From: G963668185 sp965237445
GTDB lineage: Bacteria; Chloroflexota; Dehalococcoidia; Lucifugimonadales; G963668185
Assembly: GCA_965237445.1 (NCBI GenBank)
Contig: OZ250142.1
Coordinates: forward strand, 620,001 to 684,000
Length of the DNA stretch: 64,000 bases
Direction: 5' to 3'
Shown: positions 1 to 8,289 of the stretch, in pieces
How positions within the stretch are numbered: position 1 is the first letter of the stretch
How the letters are laid out: every line of letters begins with the position of its first letter
Notes under the pieces: model-generated
Database searches by the model: none
What the model was told of the DNA's origin: nothing
The model's input: the letters and a program-made list of their open reading frames with translations, nothing else
Made by a program: the position numbers and the translations under genes

Positions 1-1174
1 GGAGGAACCTGTCGGAGATGAAACGTGACGCAAGGTGCGCGGCGGCTATCAAGGCCGTCTCGTCTATGAGAAGCTCATGATGCTCTTCGTACCTGCTCTT
101 GATGCCCCGAAGGATCTCCACAGTCTCTTCTTCGCTGGGCTCTTCCACACGCACGGGCTGGAACCTGCGCTCCAGGGCGGGGTCCCGCTCAACGTACTTG
201 CGGTAATCGTCCAGGGTGGTGGCACCGATGCACTGCAACTCTCCGCGGGCGAGCGACGGCTTGAGTATGTTTGCTGCGTCTACGGCGCCTTCCGCGGCAC
301 CGGCTCCCACCATTGTATGAATCTCATCAATGAACAGGACGCAGTTGCCTGAGTTGCGTATCTCGTCGACAACCTTCTTCAGTCGTTCTTCGAACTCACC
401 ACGGTACTTGGTGCCGGCCACCAGAGCTCCCATGTCCAGAGTAACCAGCCTCTTGCCTTGAAGCGTGGAGGGGACATCGTTGTTAGAAATCCGCTGAGCC
501 AAGGCCTCGACGATGGCCGTCTTGCCAACGCCCGGCTCTCCGATCAGAACAGGGTTGTTCTTGGTCCGGCGACTCAGTATCTGGGTTACGCGCTGTATCT
601 CCTTCTCACGACCGACCGTGGGGTCGAGTTTGGCTGCGCCGGCAAGTGTGGTGAGGTCGATTCCCAACTGATCCAGCGTGGGTGTGCGCGTGGAAGTGCG
701 CGAGCTGCTGCCGCTCTGCGTCTGGTGAACCGTTTGCGTCAGAATCCGGCTGGTCTCGCCTCTAACAGAATCCAGGCTGACGCCGAGACTCTCGAGGACG
801 CCCGCGGCTACGCCCTCCCCTTCCCTCATGAGAGCGATGAGCAAGTGTTCCGTGCCGATGTAGTGGTGGTTGAGCCGCCTTGCCTCATCCACCGCAAGCT
901 CAATGACCTTCTTGGCCCGTGGAGTCAGGCCAATCTCGGAAGATGTAGTCTTTTCGCCCCTTCCAATGATGAACTCTACTGCCGACCGGACCTTGTTGAG
1001 CTCAACGTTCAGATTTGAAAGTACTCGAGCAGCCACGCCATCCGATTCCCGCACAAGCCCAAGCAGGATGTGCTCTGTACTGATGTAATTGTGGTTAAAG
1101 CGCTGAGCTTCTTCTTGGGCGAGTGAGAGAACCCTGCGCGCCCGTTCTGAGAACTTTTCAAACCTGCTTGCCAT
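1..1174 (-). CDS. clpC: ATP-dependent Clp protease ATPase subunit ClpC, N-terminal part
   Basis: This is the first 391 codons of a ClpC-type AAA+ unfoldase that feeds proteins to ClpP; the gene runs off the left edge. Translation from the ATG at 1174 begins MASRFEKFSERARRVL, followed by two Clp_N repeats (about residues 5-145, each with an H-x-Y-I-x-T-E-H core), a Ser/Thr-rich linker, and the first AAA domain with Walker A GEPGVGKTA near residue 214 and Walker B LFIDEIH further on. An AGGAG ribosome site sits about nine bases before the ATG. It lies 44 bases after the S1-domain gene on the same strand, so the two are probably cotranscribed. I see no CtsR or McsAB genes nearby, although upstream neighbours beyond the window cannot be seen. 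Confidence 0.95.
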   Translation of the reverse strand, partial: MASRFEKFSERARRVLSLAQEEAQRFNHNYISTEHILLGLVRESDGVAARVLSNLNVELNKVRSAVEFIIGRGEKTTSSEIGLTPRAKKVIELAVDEARRLNHHYIGTEHLLIALMREGEGVAAGVLESLGVSLDSVRGETSRILTQTVHQTQSGSSSRTSTRTPTLDQLGIDLTTLAGAAKLDPTVGREKEIQRVTQILSRRTKNNPVLIGEPGVGKTAIVEALAQRISNNDVPSTLQGKRLVTLDMGALVAGTKYRGEFEERLKKVVDEIRNSGNCVLFIDEIHTMVGAGAAEGAVDAANILKPSLARGELQCIGATTLDDYRKYVERDPALERRFQPVRVEEPSEEETVEILRGIKSRYEEHHELLIDETALIAAAHLASRFISDRFL

Positions 1175-1218
1175 ATCTGAATGTCTCCTAAGAGGTTACC
1201 GCGATCGAGCGATTGCCG

Positions 1219-2448
1219 CTAACCGTAAAGGCCGGCATATGGGTCATCTTCGGCCTGCCTTAGGCTCAGGCCCATCCGCCGCCTCTCGGGCTCGATGCGC
1301 AATATCTTCAGCTTGACTTCATCCCCCTCCTGCACGACATCTCGAGGATGGGCGATCCTCCTGTTCGCCAACTCCGAGATATGTATCAAACCTTCCACGG
1401 AGCCTTCAATACGAGCAAAGGCGCCAAAGTTGGTCAGCTTTGTAACCACACCATCCACGACATCGTCAACGTGGAAGCGCTCGTGAATTGTGTCCCATGG
1501 TTCCGGTTCCAGCCTTCTCAGGCTTAGGGCGATTTTTCTGTTCTCCGCGTCTACCTTAAGAACATAGACCTTAACTTCGTCTCCCATTTTGACCAGGTCC
1601 GAAGGGGAGCGAATGTTGTCCCAAGACATTTCGGAGATGTGCACCAGGCCATCGGCACCGCCCAAATCTACGAATGCGCCGAAGTTGCTGACGCCCGTCA
1701 CTTTACCTGTACGAACCTCGCCCACCTGCAGTTCTTCGATCAGTTTGGCCTTTTCGGCCTCCCTGCGCTCGCGAACCGCCTGTCTCTCAGAGAAGATAGC
1801 CCTGTTCCTAGGCCGGTTCACCTCCAAGACCTTCAGCTTGAGCACATCACCCACGAAGTCATCAGATGATGGACCAGTGCTCTCCTGGCTTTCCTCGGCC
1901 TGCGGTTCGGGCTCCCCATCTGCAAGCGCCTCTCCATCTGCAAGCGCCTCTGTTGCTTCTTCCTGCCTGGGCGTCGAGAACACGTCTCGCGGAACGGACA
2001 CCAACTGCGACATGGGCACGAAGCCCTGTACGCCTTCGACTTCAACGATGGCGCCGCCACGGTTGAACCCAAGAATTGCGCCTTCGACGGTCTCGGCCGC
2101 TTCCAGCAGCTTCTCCAGAGTTTTCCAGCCACGCTCTCCCACCGCACGGTCTATGGAGAGTATGGCGGCGGACTCGCCTGACTCCGGCCGAATCACGTAG
2201 GCGACGATTTGGTCGCCGACCTGAATGTTTCGGTGTGCGTCATCACCAAGCGTCCGGGTCTCCCTGGGCGGAACAATGCCTTCAGCCTTGTGGCCAATGT
2301 TCACGAGAATGCCGTCAGGATCCGAGCGCATGACCATGCCTTCAACGATGTCACCGCGCCTGAGAGGCTTGATATCTTCGACGGAGTCGAGCAACTCCGC
2401 CATGTTCATGTCTTGATTGGGTTCTGCGTCGGCCGCTTGGGAAGTCAC
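1219..2448 (-). CDS. S1 RNA-binding domain protein (ribosomal protein S1-like)
   Basis: A 409-residue protein with four S1 OB-fold domains: about residues 32-105, 118-232, 243-312 and 328-398, the last two with the classic NFGAF motif and G-L-V/I-H-I-S-E. It probably binds mRNA and helps translation initiation, like the short S1 proteins of Chloroflexi and Firmicutes. The second domain is interrupted by an acidic insert (about residues 165-195) containing the tandem EALADGEALADGE, which is also a DNA repeat near 1920-1955. The GTG at 2448 is the most upstream start after an in-frame TAA; no good ribosome site is visible, and the ATGs at residues 14 and 16 are alternatives. A strong promoter lies 40 bases upstream. 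Confidence 0.9.
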   Translation of the reverse strand: MTSQAADAEPNQDMNMAELLDSVEDIKPLRRGDIVEGMVMRSDPDGILVNIGHKAEGIVPPRETRTLGDDAHRNIQVGDQIVAYVIRPESGESAAILSIDRAVGERGWKTLEKLLEAAETVEGAILGFNRGGAIVEVEGVQGFVPMSQLVSVPRDVFSTPRQEEATEALADGEALADGEPEPQAEESQESTGPSSDDFVGDVLKLKVLEVNRPRNRAIFSERQAVRERREAEKAKLIEELQVGEVRTGKVTGVSNFGAFVDLGGADGLVHISEMSWDNIRSPSDLVKMGDEVKVYVLKVDAENRKIALSLRRLEPEPWDTIHERFHVDDVVDGVVTKLTNFGAFARIEGSVEGLIHISELANRRIAHPRDVVQEGDEVKLKILRIEPERRRMGLSLRQAEDDPYAGLYG

Positions 2449-2487
2449 TTTATTCAGCCAGTATCCAACTTAGATTGAGGTGAGCCC

Positions 2488-2517
2488 ATTATAGGTTCAG
2501 TCTGAATACAGTGTAAA
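2488..2517 (-). promoter_or_regulatory. Promoter of the S1-domain gene
   Basis: On the minus strand TTTACA (2517-2512) and a perfect TATAAT (2493-2488) are separated by 18 bases. The expected start point near 2481 would give a leader of about 33 bases before the GTG of the S1 gene. This is the best sigma-A-type promoter I found in the window and may also drive clpC. Confidence 0.75.
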
Positions 2518-2623
2518 GGCAAAATGGAAGCAGGGATTGTGGACTAAGGCAAACTTGTCTCGGCGTTGCGAAGGCGGTGCAGCGATGTGCCGGGTGAGTT
2601 ATGCCTCCTCGCTCAAGGCTTCC

Positions 2624-2649
2624 AGAGAATTGTAGCATGGCAATTCTCT
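2624..2649 (-). terminator. Hairpin downstream of 5S rRNA, possible terminator or processing signal
   Basis: A perfect 9-bp inverted repeat (agagaattg, 8-base loop, caattctct) lies about 20 bases beyond the 3' end of the minus-strand 5S gene. There is no run of T after it, so intrinsic termination is doubtful; the T-run just past the 5S 3' end (about 2662-2667) is a better terminator tail. Confidence 0.35.
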
Positions 2650-2670
2650 CCTGCCCAAAGCGAAAAAGCC

Positions 2671-2789
2671 CCCTGGCAGTGGCCTATTGTCCCACACCGT
2701 CGCCAGTGCAGTATCGTCGGCGCTGAAGCGTTTCACTGCCGTGTTCGGAATGGGAACGGGTGGGACCGCTTCGCTTGAACCACCAAGGG
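2671..2789 (-). rRNA. rrf: 5S ribosomal RNA
   Basis: About 119 bases on the minus strand match the 5S consensus: TCCCACCCGTTCCCATTCCG, then GAACACGG, AGTGAAACG and GCGCCGA with GATACTGC. The first bases (CCCTTGGTGG) pair with the last (CCACTGCCAGGGG) to form helix I. The ends are set by this pairing and may be off by one or two bases. No 23S rRNA is upstream: the space up to the divergent oppD gene is only about 340 bases, so this 5S gene stands alone. TATGAT at about 12 bases before the 5' end could be its -10 box, but I see no well-spaced -35. Confidence 0.95.
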
Positions 2790-3126
2790 ACTATATTGCT
2801 TGATCATATTCTGACCAACCCAGCGCGGGAAAGTCAAGCCGTGAGATAGTTGGAAACCGTCAGGAAGTAAGATGGCGCACGTCCAGCTAACCATGCGCCC
2901 AGCACCGCGCGAGTGCGTTCCGGCCGCTGGAACGCATTTCTTGAATGGCGAGATGTCAAGGCTCTCTCGAGTACGAGTCGGGGTTGTTTGAGTTTGAACA
3001 GGGCATCCATTAGAATTACGGCCATTCTGAAGTTGGGAGTCGGATTCGCCGGCCCTGGCTTGGACGGTGGGCTGAAAGATTGGCGCAACTTGCTCAATCC
3101 GGCTGCAATCCTCGGAGGGAGAATCG

Positions 3127-4155
3127 ATGACTTCAGAGACCGCGAGCAGCAGACCCGTAATTGAAATTAAGGACCTCAAGACTCACTTCTTCACGCGCGA
3201 TGGAGTAGTGAAGGCCGTTGACGGCATCTCCTACGAGATCGCAGAAGGCGAGGTCGTGGGAATCGTCGGGGAGTCAGGCTGCGGGAAGAGCGTAAGCGCG
3301 CTTTCCGTCATGCGGCTCGTTGCCGACCCTCCGGGCAGGATCGTTGGCGGAGAGATCATTTTCGAAGGCGAAGACCTCCTGGCAATGGATGACGCGGAGA
3401 TGCGCAACATTCGCGGCAACCGGATAGGCATGGTCTTCCAGGAACCCATGACTTCGCTCAACCCTGTCTTGACCATAGGCAGGCAGTTGACAGAGACGAT
3501 CGAACTCCACCAAAACATGGCAAACCAGCAGGCCCTTGTGCGCGCCGCGGAGCTACTGTCCCTTGTGGGAATTCCGGACGCAAGGACCCGCCTGGACGAC
3601 TACCCACACCAGTTCAGTGGAGGCATGAGACAGAGGGTTATGATCGCCATGGCGCTCAGCTGTAACCCGAAGTTGATTCTCGCGGACGAGCCCACAACAG
3701 CGCTCGACGTAACAATTCAGGCGCAGATTCTAGAGTTGATGCGCGACCTTGCAGGCGAGTTCGGCACGGCGCTTGTAATCATCACGCATAACCTCGGTGT
3801 GGTGGCCCGATACGCGCAGCGAGTTATCGTGATGTACGCGGGCAAGATCATCGAGGTTGGTTCGGCCAGGCAGATTTACGAAGACCCGAGGCACCCGTAC
3901 ACACTGGGACTACTGGGATCCGTCCCGAGGCTCGATGAAGAGCGGGTCGAGAGGCTTCAGACGATCGAGGGTTTGCCGCCAGACCTAATTGACATGCCTG
4001 ATCGCTGCTCATTTGCACCTCGCTGCAAATTCGCGATAGATCAATGCTGGCAAGCGTCTCCTGAACTTGAAACCTACGAGGAGGGTCACACGTCCGCGTG
4101 CTGGCGATCTTCCGAGCTTGGTGAATTGGCGGCCTCGATTGGGTCCGGGAGTTAG
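3127..4155 (+). CDS. Oligopeptide/dipeptide ABC transporter ATP-binding protein, DppD/OppD type
   Basis: A 342-residue cytoplasmic ATPase of peptide importers. Visible motifs are Walker A GESGCGKS near residue 54, the signature FSGGMRQR near 165, Walker B LILADEPTTALD near 185 and the H-loop IITHNLG. The C-terminal CSFAPRC...ACW part is the oligopeptide-transporter C-terminal domain with cysteines that can hold an iron-sulfur cluster in this family. The ATG at 3127 follows GGAGGGA. It is followed at 10 bases by its partner ATPase, forming a two-gene unit. Permease and substrate-binding genes are absent, so the pair must work with membrane parts encoded elsewhere. Confidence 0.93.
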   Translation: MTSETASSRPVIEIKDLKTHFFTRDGVVKAVDGISYEIAEGEVVGIVGESGCGKSVSALSVMRLVADPPGRIVGGEIIFEGEDLLAMDDAEMRNIRGNRIGMVFQEPMTSLNPVLTIGRQLTETIELHQNMANQQALVRAAELLSLVGIPDARTRLDDYPHQFSGGMRQRVMIAMALSCNPKLILADEPTTALDVTIQAQILELMRDLAGEFGTALVIITHNLGVVARYAQRVIVMYAGKIIEVGSARQIYEDPRHPYTLGLLGSVPRLDEERVERLQTIEGLPPDLIDMPDRCSFAPRCKFAIDQCWQASPELETYEEGHTSACWRSSELGELAASIGSGS

Positions 4156-4165
4156 GAGGTAGGTG

Positions 4166-5221
4166 ATGACACAAGATCAGAGCACGAACGGCGCCGGAAC
4201 CAACGGGGCCGAAGAGCTACTGCTGGAAGTACGCAATTTGAAGGTGTACTTCCCGGTAACGTCCGGAATCGTCTTCCAACGACAGGTTGGAGAAGTGAAG
4301 GCGGTCGACGACATTTCCTTCAGTATCAAGAAGGGCGAAACCCTAGGACTTGTGGGCGAATCCGGCTGCGGAAAGACCACCACCGGGCGAGGGGTTCTGC
4401 AGCTGACCAAGCCAACAAGCGGAAAAGTAGTCTTCGAGGGCGCAGAGCTCACAGAGATGGCTACCGGCGACCTGCGAGCAATGCGACGCCGAATGCAGAT
4501 CATCTTCCAGGACCCCTACGGGTCCCTGAATCCAAGAATGACTTGCGGCGACATCGTCGGCGAGCCGCTGAGAATTCATAAGCTGACCCATGGAAAGGGC
4601 GAGTACCGCGACAGGGTTTCGGAGCTTCTATCCATCGTGGGCCTGAACCCGTACATGGCGGACCGCTATCCGCACGAGTTCAGCGGCGGGCAGCGACAGC
4701 GAATCGGCGTGGCCCGCGCGCTTGCAGTAAACCCAAGCTTCATCGTGTGCGACGAGCCGGTATCGGCCCTGGACGTGTCCATTCAGGCGCAGGTCATCAA
4801 TCTGCTGGAGGAACTTCAGGACCAGTTCGGCCTAACGTACCTGTTCATCGCGCACGACCTGTCGGTTGTGCGGCACATCAGCGACCGGATCGCGGTGATG
4901 TACCTCGGCCATATCGTTGAGATCGCGGACAGGCTCGAACTGTACGAGAACCCGCTTCATCCGTACACGCAAGCCCTGCTTTCGGCGGTACCGATTCCGG
5001 ACCCGGGACTGGAGATGCAGCGGGAGCGGATCATCCTAGAGGGAGACGTGCCCAGCCCGCTCAATCCGCCCGTGGGCTGTGTGTTCCATACACGCTGCCC
5101 GAGCATGATCGACGATTGCAGGAACGACGTGCCGGACCTTCGGGAGGTCAGCCCTAACCACTGGGTAGCCTGCATCCGGACCGAGGGATACGCAAACGCG
5201 CGGAGCCTAATGCACGCGTAG
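4166..5221 (+). CDS. Oligopeptide/dipeptide ABC transporter ATP-binding protein, DppF/OppF type
   Basis: A second peptide-import ATPase, 351 residues from the ATG at 4166. It has Walker A GESGCGKTT, the Q-loop region IIFQDPYGSLNPRM, signature FSGGQRQRIG, Walker B FIVCDEPVSALD and a C-terminal CVFHTRC domain. AGGAGG at 4154-4159 is six bases before this ATG; a GTG directly before it would be too close to the ribosome site. It would pair with the preceding ATPase as a heterodimer under a peptide permease. The next gene, an S26 peptidase, begins within or just after its stop codon. Confidence 0.93.
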   Translation: MTQDQSTNGAGTNGAEELLLEVRNLKVYFPVTSGIVFQRQVGEVKAVDDISFSIKKGETLGLVGESGCGKTTTGRGVLQLTKPTSGKVVFEGAELTEMATGDLRAMRRRMQIIFQDPYGSLNPRMTCGDIVGEPLRIHKLTHGKGEYRDRVSELLSIVGLNPYMADRYPHEFSGGQRQRIGVARALAVNPSFIVCDEPVSALDVSIQAQVINLLEELQDQFGLTYLFIAHDLSVVRHISDRIAVMYLGHIVEIADRLELYENPLHPYTQALLSAVPIPDPGLEMQRERIILEGDVPSPLNPPVGCVFHTRCPSMIDDCRNDVPDLREVSPNHWVACIRTEGYANARSLMHA

Positions 5222-5270
5222 CGACCGTCCGACGCTCGGCCTTCGAATCTACTCCGTTTCCAACCGCAGC

Positions 5271-5678
5271 ATGCAGCCGGGCCTGAGGCCCGGCGATGCT
5301 GTGCTCGTCCGGCGCCTTGGGGCCACAGCAGCAGCTTCCCGCGGAAGCTTGGTTGTGTTTGAAGCACCCACTGACGACCGGAAGCACTATCTCAAGCGCG
5401 TGATCGGGCGACCCGGCGACCTACTGCATGCGGAAGACGGTTGCCTGTATCTCAACGGCGAGCGACTTGCAGAGCCGTATTTGGGCGGCTTGCCGTCGAT
5501 ACCCGGGGTCGACGTGGAATGGGAGCTGAGCCTGGACGCCGGCGGCTATTTCCTTATGGGGGACAACCGCCTTAGCAGCACTGACAGCCGACACTTCGGA
5601 CCGGTTACCCGCCACGCCATTTGGGGCAGAGTGCTGGTACGCCTGTGGCCGCCACTTGCATTTGGCCGTGTGGCGTAG
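5271..5678 (+). CDS. S26 family signal-peptidase-like serine protease
   Basis: A short S26 peptidase: S-M-Q-P-G-L-R-P-G-D at its N-terminus, the catalytic Lys in YLKRVIGRPGD, then LYLNGE and GYFLMGDNR-S-DSR-FG. It has no membrane anchor, as in the small maturation-type S26 enzymes. The open frame extends upstream of the ATG at 5271 to a TAA at 5208, and the catalytic Ser is encoded immediately before that ATG. The upstream stretch (about RIYSVSNRSMQP) reads as authentic protein, yet contains no ATG, GTG or TTG. Either a rare start codon is used, for example ATC at 5247, or the base sequence has an error. The function as a protease is likely; the substrate is unknown. Confidence 0.75.
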   Translation: MQPGLRPGDAVLVRRLGATAAASRGSLVVFEAPTDDRKHYLKRVIGRPGDLLHAEDGCLYLNGERLAEPYLGGLPSIPGVDVEWELSLDAGGYFLMGDNRLSSTDSRHFGPVTRHAIWGRVLVRLWPPLAFGRVA

Positions 5679-5701
5679 AACCGGTCACCGAGCGCGTTAG
5701 C

Positions 5702-6685
5702 TTAGGTCTCGTCCGCGAGCCAAACGGCCGCGTCTTTGGCAAAGTAAGTGATTAGGATGTCGGCACCGGCACGCTTGATCGACGTCAGCATCTCCATCGC
5801 AGCGGTCCTCTCGTCTATCCACTCATTGGCTGACGCCGCCTTGAGCATGGAGTATTCCCCGCTTACGTTGTAGGCAGCAACGGGGGCATCGAACCTGTCT
5901 CTGGCCGCCGCGATGACATCCAGGTAGGCGAGGGCAGGCTTTACCATGACGATGTCAGCCCCCTCTTCGAGGTCCTGGGCTATTTCGATCATCGCCTGTC
6001 TGACGTTGGCGGAGTCCATCTGGTATCCGCGCCGGTCTCCAAACTGCGGAGTCGACCCGGCCGCGGCCCTGAAGGGGCCGTAGAAGGCGGAGGCGTACTT
6101 GGCCGAGTAACCCATTATCGGCACGTCCTCGAAGCCGCTATCGTCGAGCGCTTTGCGAATCGCTCCGACCTGACCGTCCATCATGGCGGACGGGGCCACG
6201 ATGTCAACGCCTGCCTCTGCCTGAGCGACGGCTGTGCGAGCGAGCAGGTCCAGAGTTCCGTCGTTGTCGACGCGGCCGTTGTCGATGACGCCGCAGTGGC
6301 CGTGGTCGGTGTACTCGCACAGGCAGACGTCTCCGATCACCGCCATTTCCGGAACAGTGTCCTTGATCGTCCGAATAGCGTTCTGGATGACGCCGTCCGG
6401 CGCGTAGGCCTCGGAGCCCGTGCCGTCTTTATGCTCGGGTATGCCGAAGAGCAGCAGCGCGGGAACGCCCAACTCGAACGCGTCCCTTGCTTCAACCTTC
6501 AAGATGTCATGGGAGATTTGGAACTGGCCCGGCATCGGATCGATTTCACGCCGGACACCCGTACCGTGGGTTACGAACAGCGGGTACACGAAGTCGCGAA
6601 CCGACAGTCGAGTTTCCCGGGCAAGTCCACGCAAAGCCGGGTTTCCTCTGAGACGCCTCAGGCGGTTCGCCGGGAATCTACTCAT
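5702..6685 (-). CDS. hemB: Delta-aminolevulinic acid dehydratase (porphobilinogen synthase)
   Basis: HemB condenses two 5-aminolevulinate molecules to porphobilinogen. The 327-residue protein is of normal length and shows the metal-site cysteines C-x-C-x7-C (CLCEYTDHGHC, about residue 120), so it is the zinc type. Both Schiff-base lysines are present (GYSAKYASAFYGPFR near 200 and VMVKPALAYLD near 250). It is the last gene of a minus-strand run: precorrin-2 dehydrogenase, hemC, cobA-hemD, hemB. No hemA or hemL is present in the window, so the glutamate-to-aminolevulinate steps are encoded elsewhere. Confidence 0.96.
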   Translation of the reverse strand: MSRFPANRLRRLRGNPALRGLARETRLSVRDFVYPLFVTHGTGVRREIDPMPGQFQISHDILKVEARDAFELGVPALLLFGIPEHKDGTGSEAYAPDGVIQNAIRTIKDTVPEMAVIGDVCLCEYTDHGHCGVIDNGRVDNDGTLDLLARTAVAQAEAGVDIVAPSAMMDGQVGAIRKALDDSGFEDVPIMGYSAKYASAFYGPFRAAAGSTPQFGDRRGYQMDSANVRQAMIEIAQDLEEGADIVMVKPALAYLDVIAAARDRFDAPVAAYNVSGEYSMLKAASANEWIDERTAAMEMLTSIKRAGADILITYFAKDAAVWLADET

Positions 6686-6738
6686 TTCCGTTCATTCCTA
6701 CTCCCCTCCAAGTCCAGCGGAACACTTTCTAACCGGAA

Positions 6739-8289
6739 TTAGCCTGAACCCTCGAAGAGATTCTCTAGGGCGTCCGCGAGGCCTACCACCGTGCTTACAT
6801 CAGCCACTGCGTCAACCTTCAGGCCCAGCTCTGCCGCAGTCCCAGCCGTAATCGAACCAATGCAGACGACCTTGACGCCGCTTAACGCTCCGATGTCACC
6901 GTCTAGTAAGTCTATCAAGCTTCTCACGGTGGAAGAGCTAGTGAAAGTAACCGCGTCCACGCCTTCCTCCAGAGCGCTTCGGACAAGGCCGCGAGACTCT
7001 TCAGCGGGGGCCGGCCTGTAAGCGGGCACCTGAGTCACGGTTGCACCGAGTTCAGCCAACCCCTGGACCAGCACTTCCCGGCCAGCGCTGGACCTTGGCA
7101 GGAACACGGTTGCCCCGGATACGCCGACCTCGCTCATGGCCTCGATCACTCCCTCGGAGACGTAGCGCCGGGGTACGAGGTCGGCGGCAATGCCGCGAGC
7201 GCTCAACGCGCGCGACGTTGCCGGGCCGAGCGCCACGACACGCGTGCCGTGGAACGCCCTGGAGTCAAGGCCCATCTCATGCAGCCTGCCAAATACGATC
7301 TGCACGTTGTTTTCGCTGCTGAGAATCGTCCAGTCGTAATCTCCCAGCCGAAGGAGATGGCCGTCCAGTTCAGAGTAGTCAGCCAAGGGTTCGATCTTGA
7401 TAGCCGGCACTTCGACCGGTAGAGCTCCCCGCTCGAACAGGACGGCCGACAGGCGACCGGCCTGGGGGCGCGTCCTCGTTATCAGCACGCGCTTGCCGAA
7501 CAGAGGGCGGTTACCAAACCAACTGAGCCGGTCGCTCAGCGCCGCTACCTCGCCGATGACGGCAACGACGGGAGACCCGATTCCTTCCTTGCGTCCCTGC
7601 TCCACAATAGAGCCCAGGTCTGCCGACACAGACTTCTGGCGGGGGCCGGTGCCCCACTGGACCAGGGCGGCGGGTGTGTCCGACGATCGCCCGTTGGACA
7701 GAAGGGTCTCAATGATAGTTGGCAGGTTTTTCCAGCCCATAAGGACAACCAGCGTCCCGCCGCAGGAGGCCAACGCCTGCCAGTCCACCGAGCTCTCCGG
7801 CTTCTCAGGGTCCTCGCTGCCGGTCACGACGGTAACCTGCGAAGCCATGCCGCGATGCGTGACGGGTATGCCGGCATATGCCGGGGCAGCAACCGCGGAG
7901 GTTACGCCCGGCACCACCTCGAATGGGACGCCTGCTGAGGCCAGTTCCAGAGCTTCCTCGCCACCGCGCCCGAATACGAAAGGATCGCCTCCCTTGAGTC
8001 TGACGACCGTCTTGCCTTCACATGCCTTGCGAACGAGCAGCGCGTTGATGTCTGCCTGGCGGTTGTGCTCGGAGCCGGGCGACTTGCCGACGTCGACAAT
8101 TTCAGCATCGTGGCGGGCGCGAAGGAGAACACGCTGATCGACGAGTCTGTCGTGGACAATGACGTCCGACGTCTCGACAAGGCGCAGGCCCTTTACTGTT
8201 ATCAGTCCCGGATCGCCCGGTCCTGCGCCCACCAGATAGACATTGCCAACAGAGGGGCCTGAACCACTTCCCTGCCGGCCTTCAGTCAT
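6739..8289 (-). CDS. cobA-hemD: Uroporphyrinogen-III C-methyltransferase / uroporphyrinogen-III synthase fusion
   Basis: A bifunctional protein of about 516 residues. The N-terminal half is a SUMT (CobA) methylase with VYLVGAGPGDPGLIT, GGDPFVFGRGGEE and IPVTHRG motifs, making precorrin-2 from uroporphyrinogen III. The C-terminal half (from about residue 260) is a HemD synthase, starting GKRVLITRTRPQA. I place the start at the ATG at 8289, which overlaps the hemC stop by eight bases and follows GGAGG; a longer open frame to 8349 runs into hemC and is unlikely. The fused pair fits an operon that sends tetrapyrrole flux to siroheme. Confidence 0.94.
   Translation of the reverse strand: MTEGRQGSGSGPSVGNVYLVGAGPGDPGLITVKGLRLVETSDVIVHDRLVDQRVLLRARHDAEIVDVGKSPGSEHNRQADINALLVRKACEGKTVVRLKGGDPFVFGRGGEEALELASAGVPFEVVPGVTSAVAAPAYAGIPVTHRGMASQVTVVTGSEDPEKPESSVDWQALASCGGTLVVLMGWKNLPTIIETLLSNGRSSDTPAALVQWGTGPRQKSVSADLGSIVEQGRKEGIGSPVVAVIGEVAALSDRLSWFGNRPLFGKRVLITRTRPQAGRLSAVLFERGALPVEVPAIKIEPLADYSELDGHLLRLGDYDWTILSSENNVQIVFGRLHEMGLDSRAFHGTRVVALGPATSRALSARGIAADLVPRRYVSEGVIEAMSEVGVSGATVFLPRSSAGREVLVQGLAELGATVTQVPAYRPAPAEESRGLVRSALEEGVDAVTFTSSSTVRSLIDLLDGDIGALSGVKVVCIGSITAGTAAELGLKVDAVADVSTVVGLADALENLFEGSG

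Noticed and set aside
458..1018. Plus-strand frame at the left edge
   Set aside because: It is antisense to clpC, which has clear family motifs on the minus strand.
2490..2670. SRP RNA or another small stable RNA beside 5S
   Set aside because: The SRP RNA GNAR/tetraloop consensus is not found; only a hairpin and the promoter of the S1 gene are seen.
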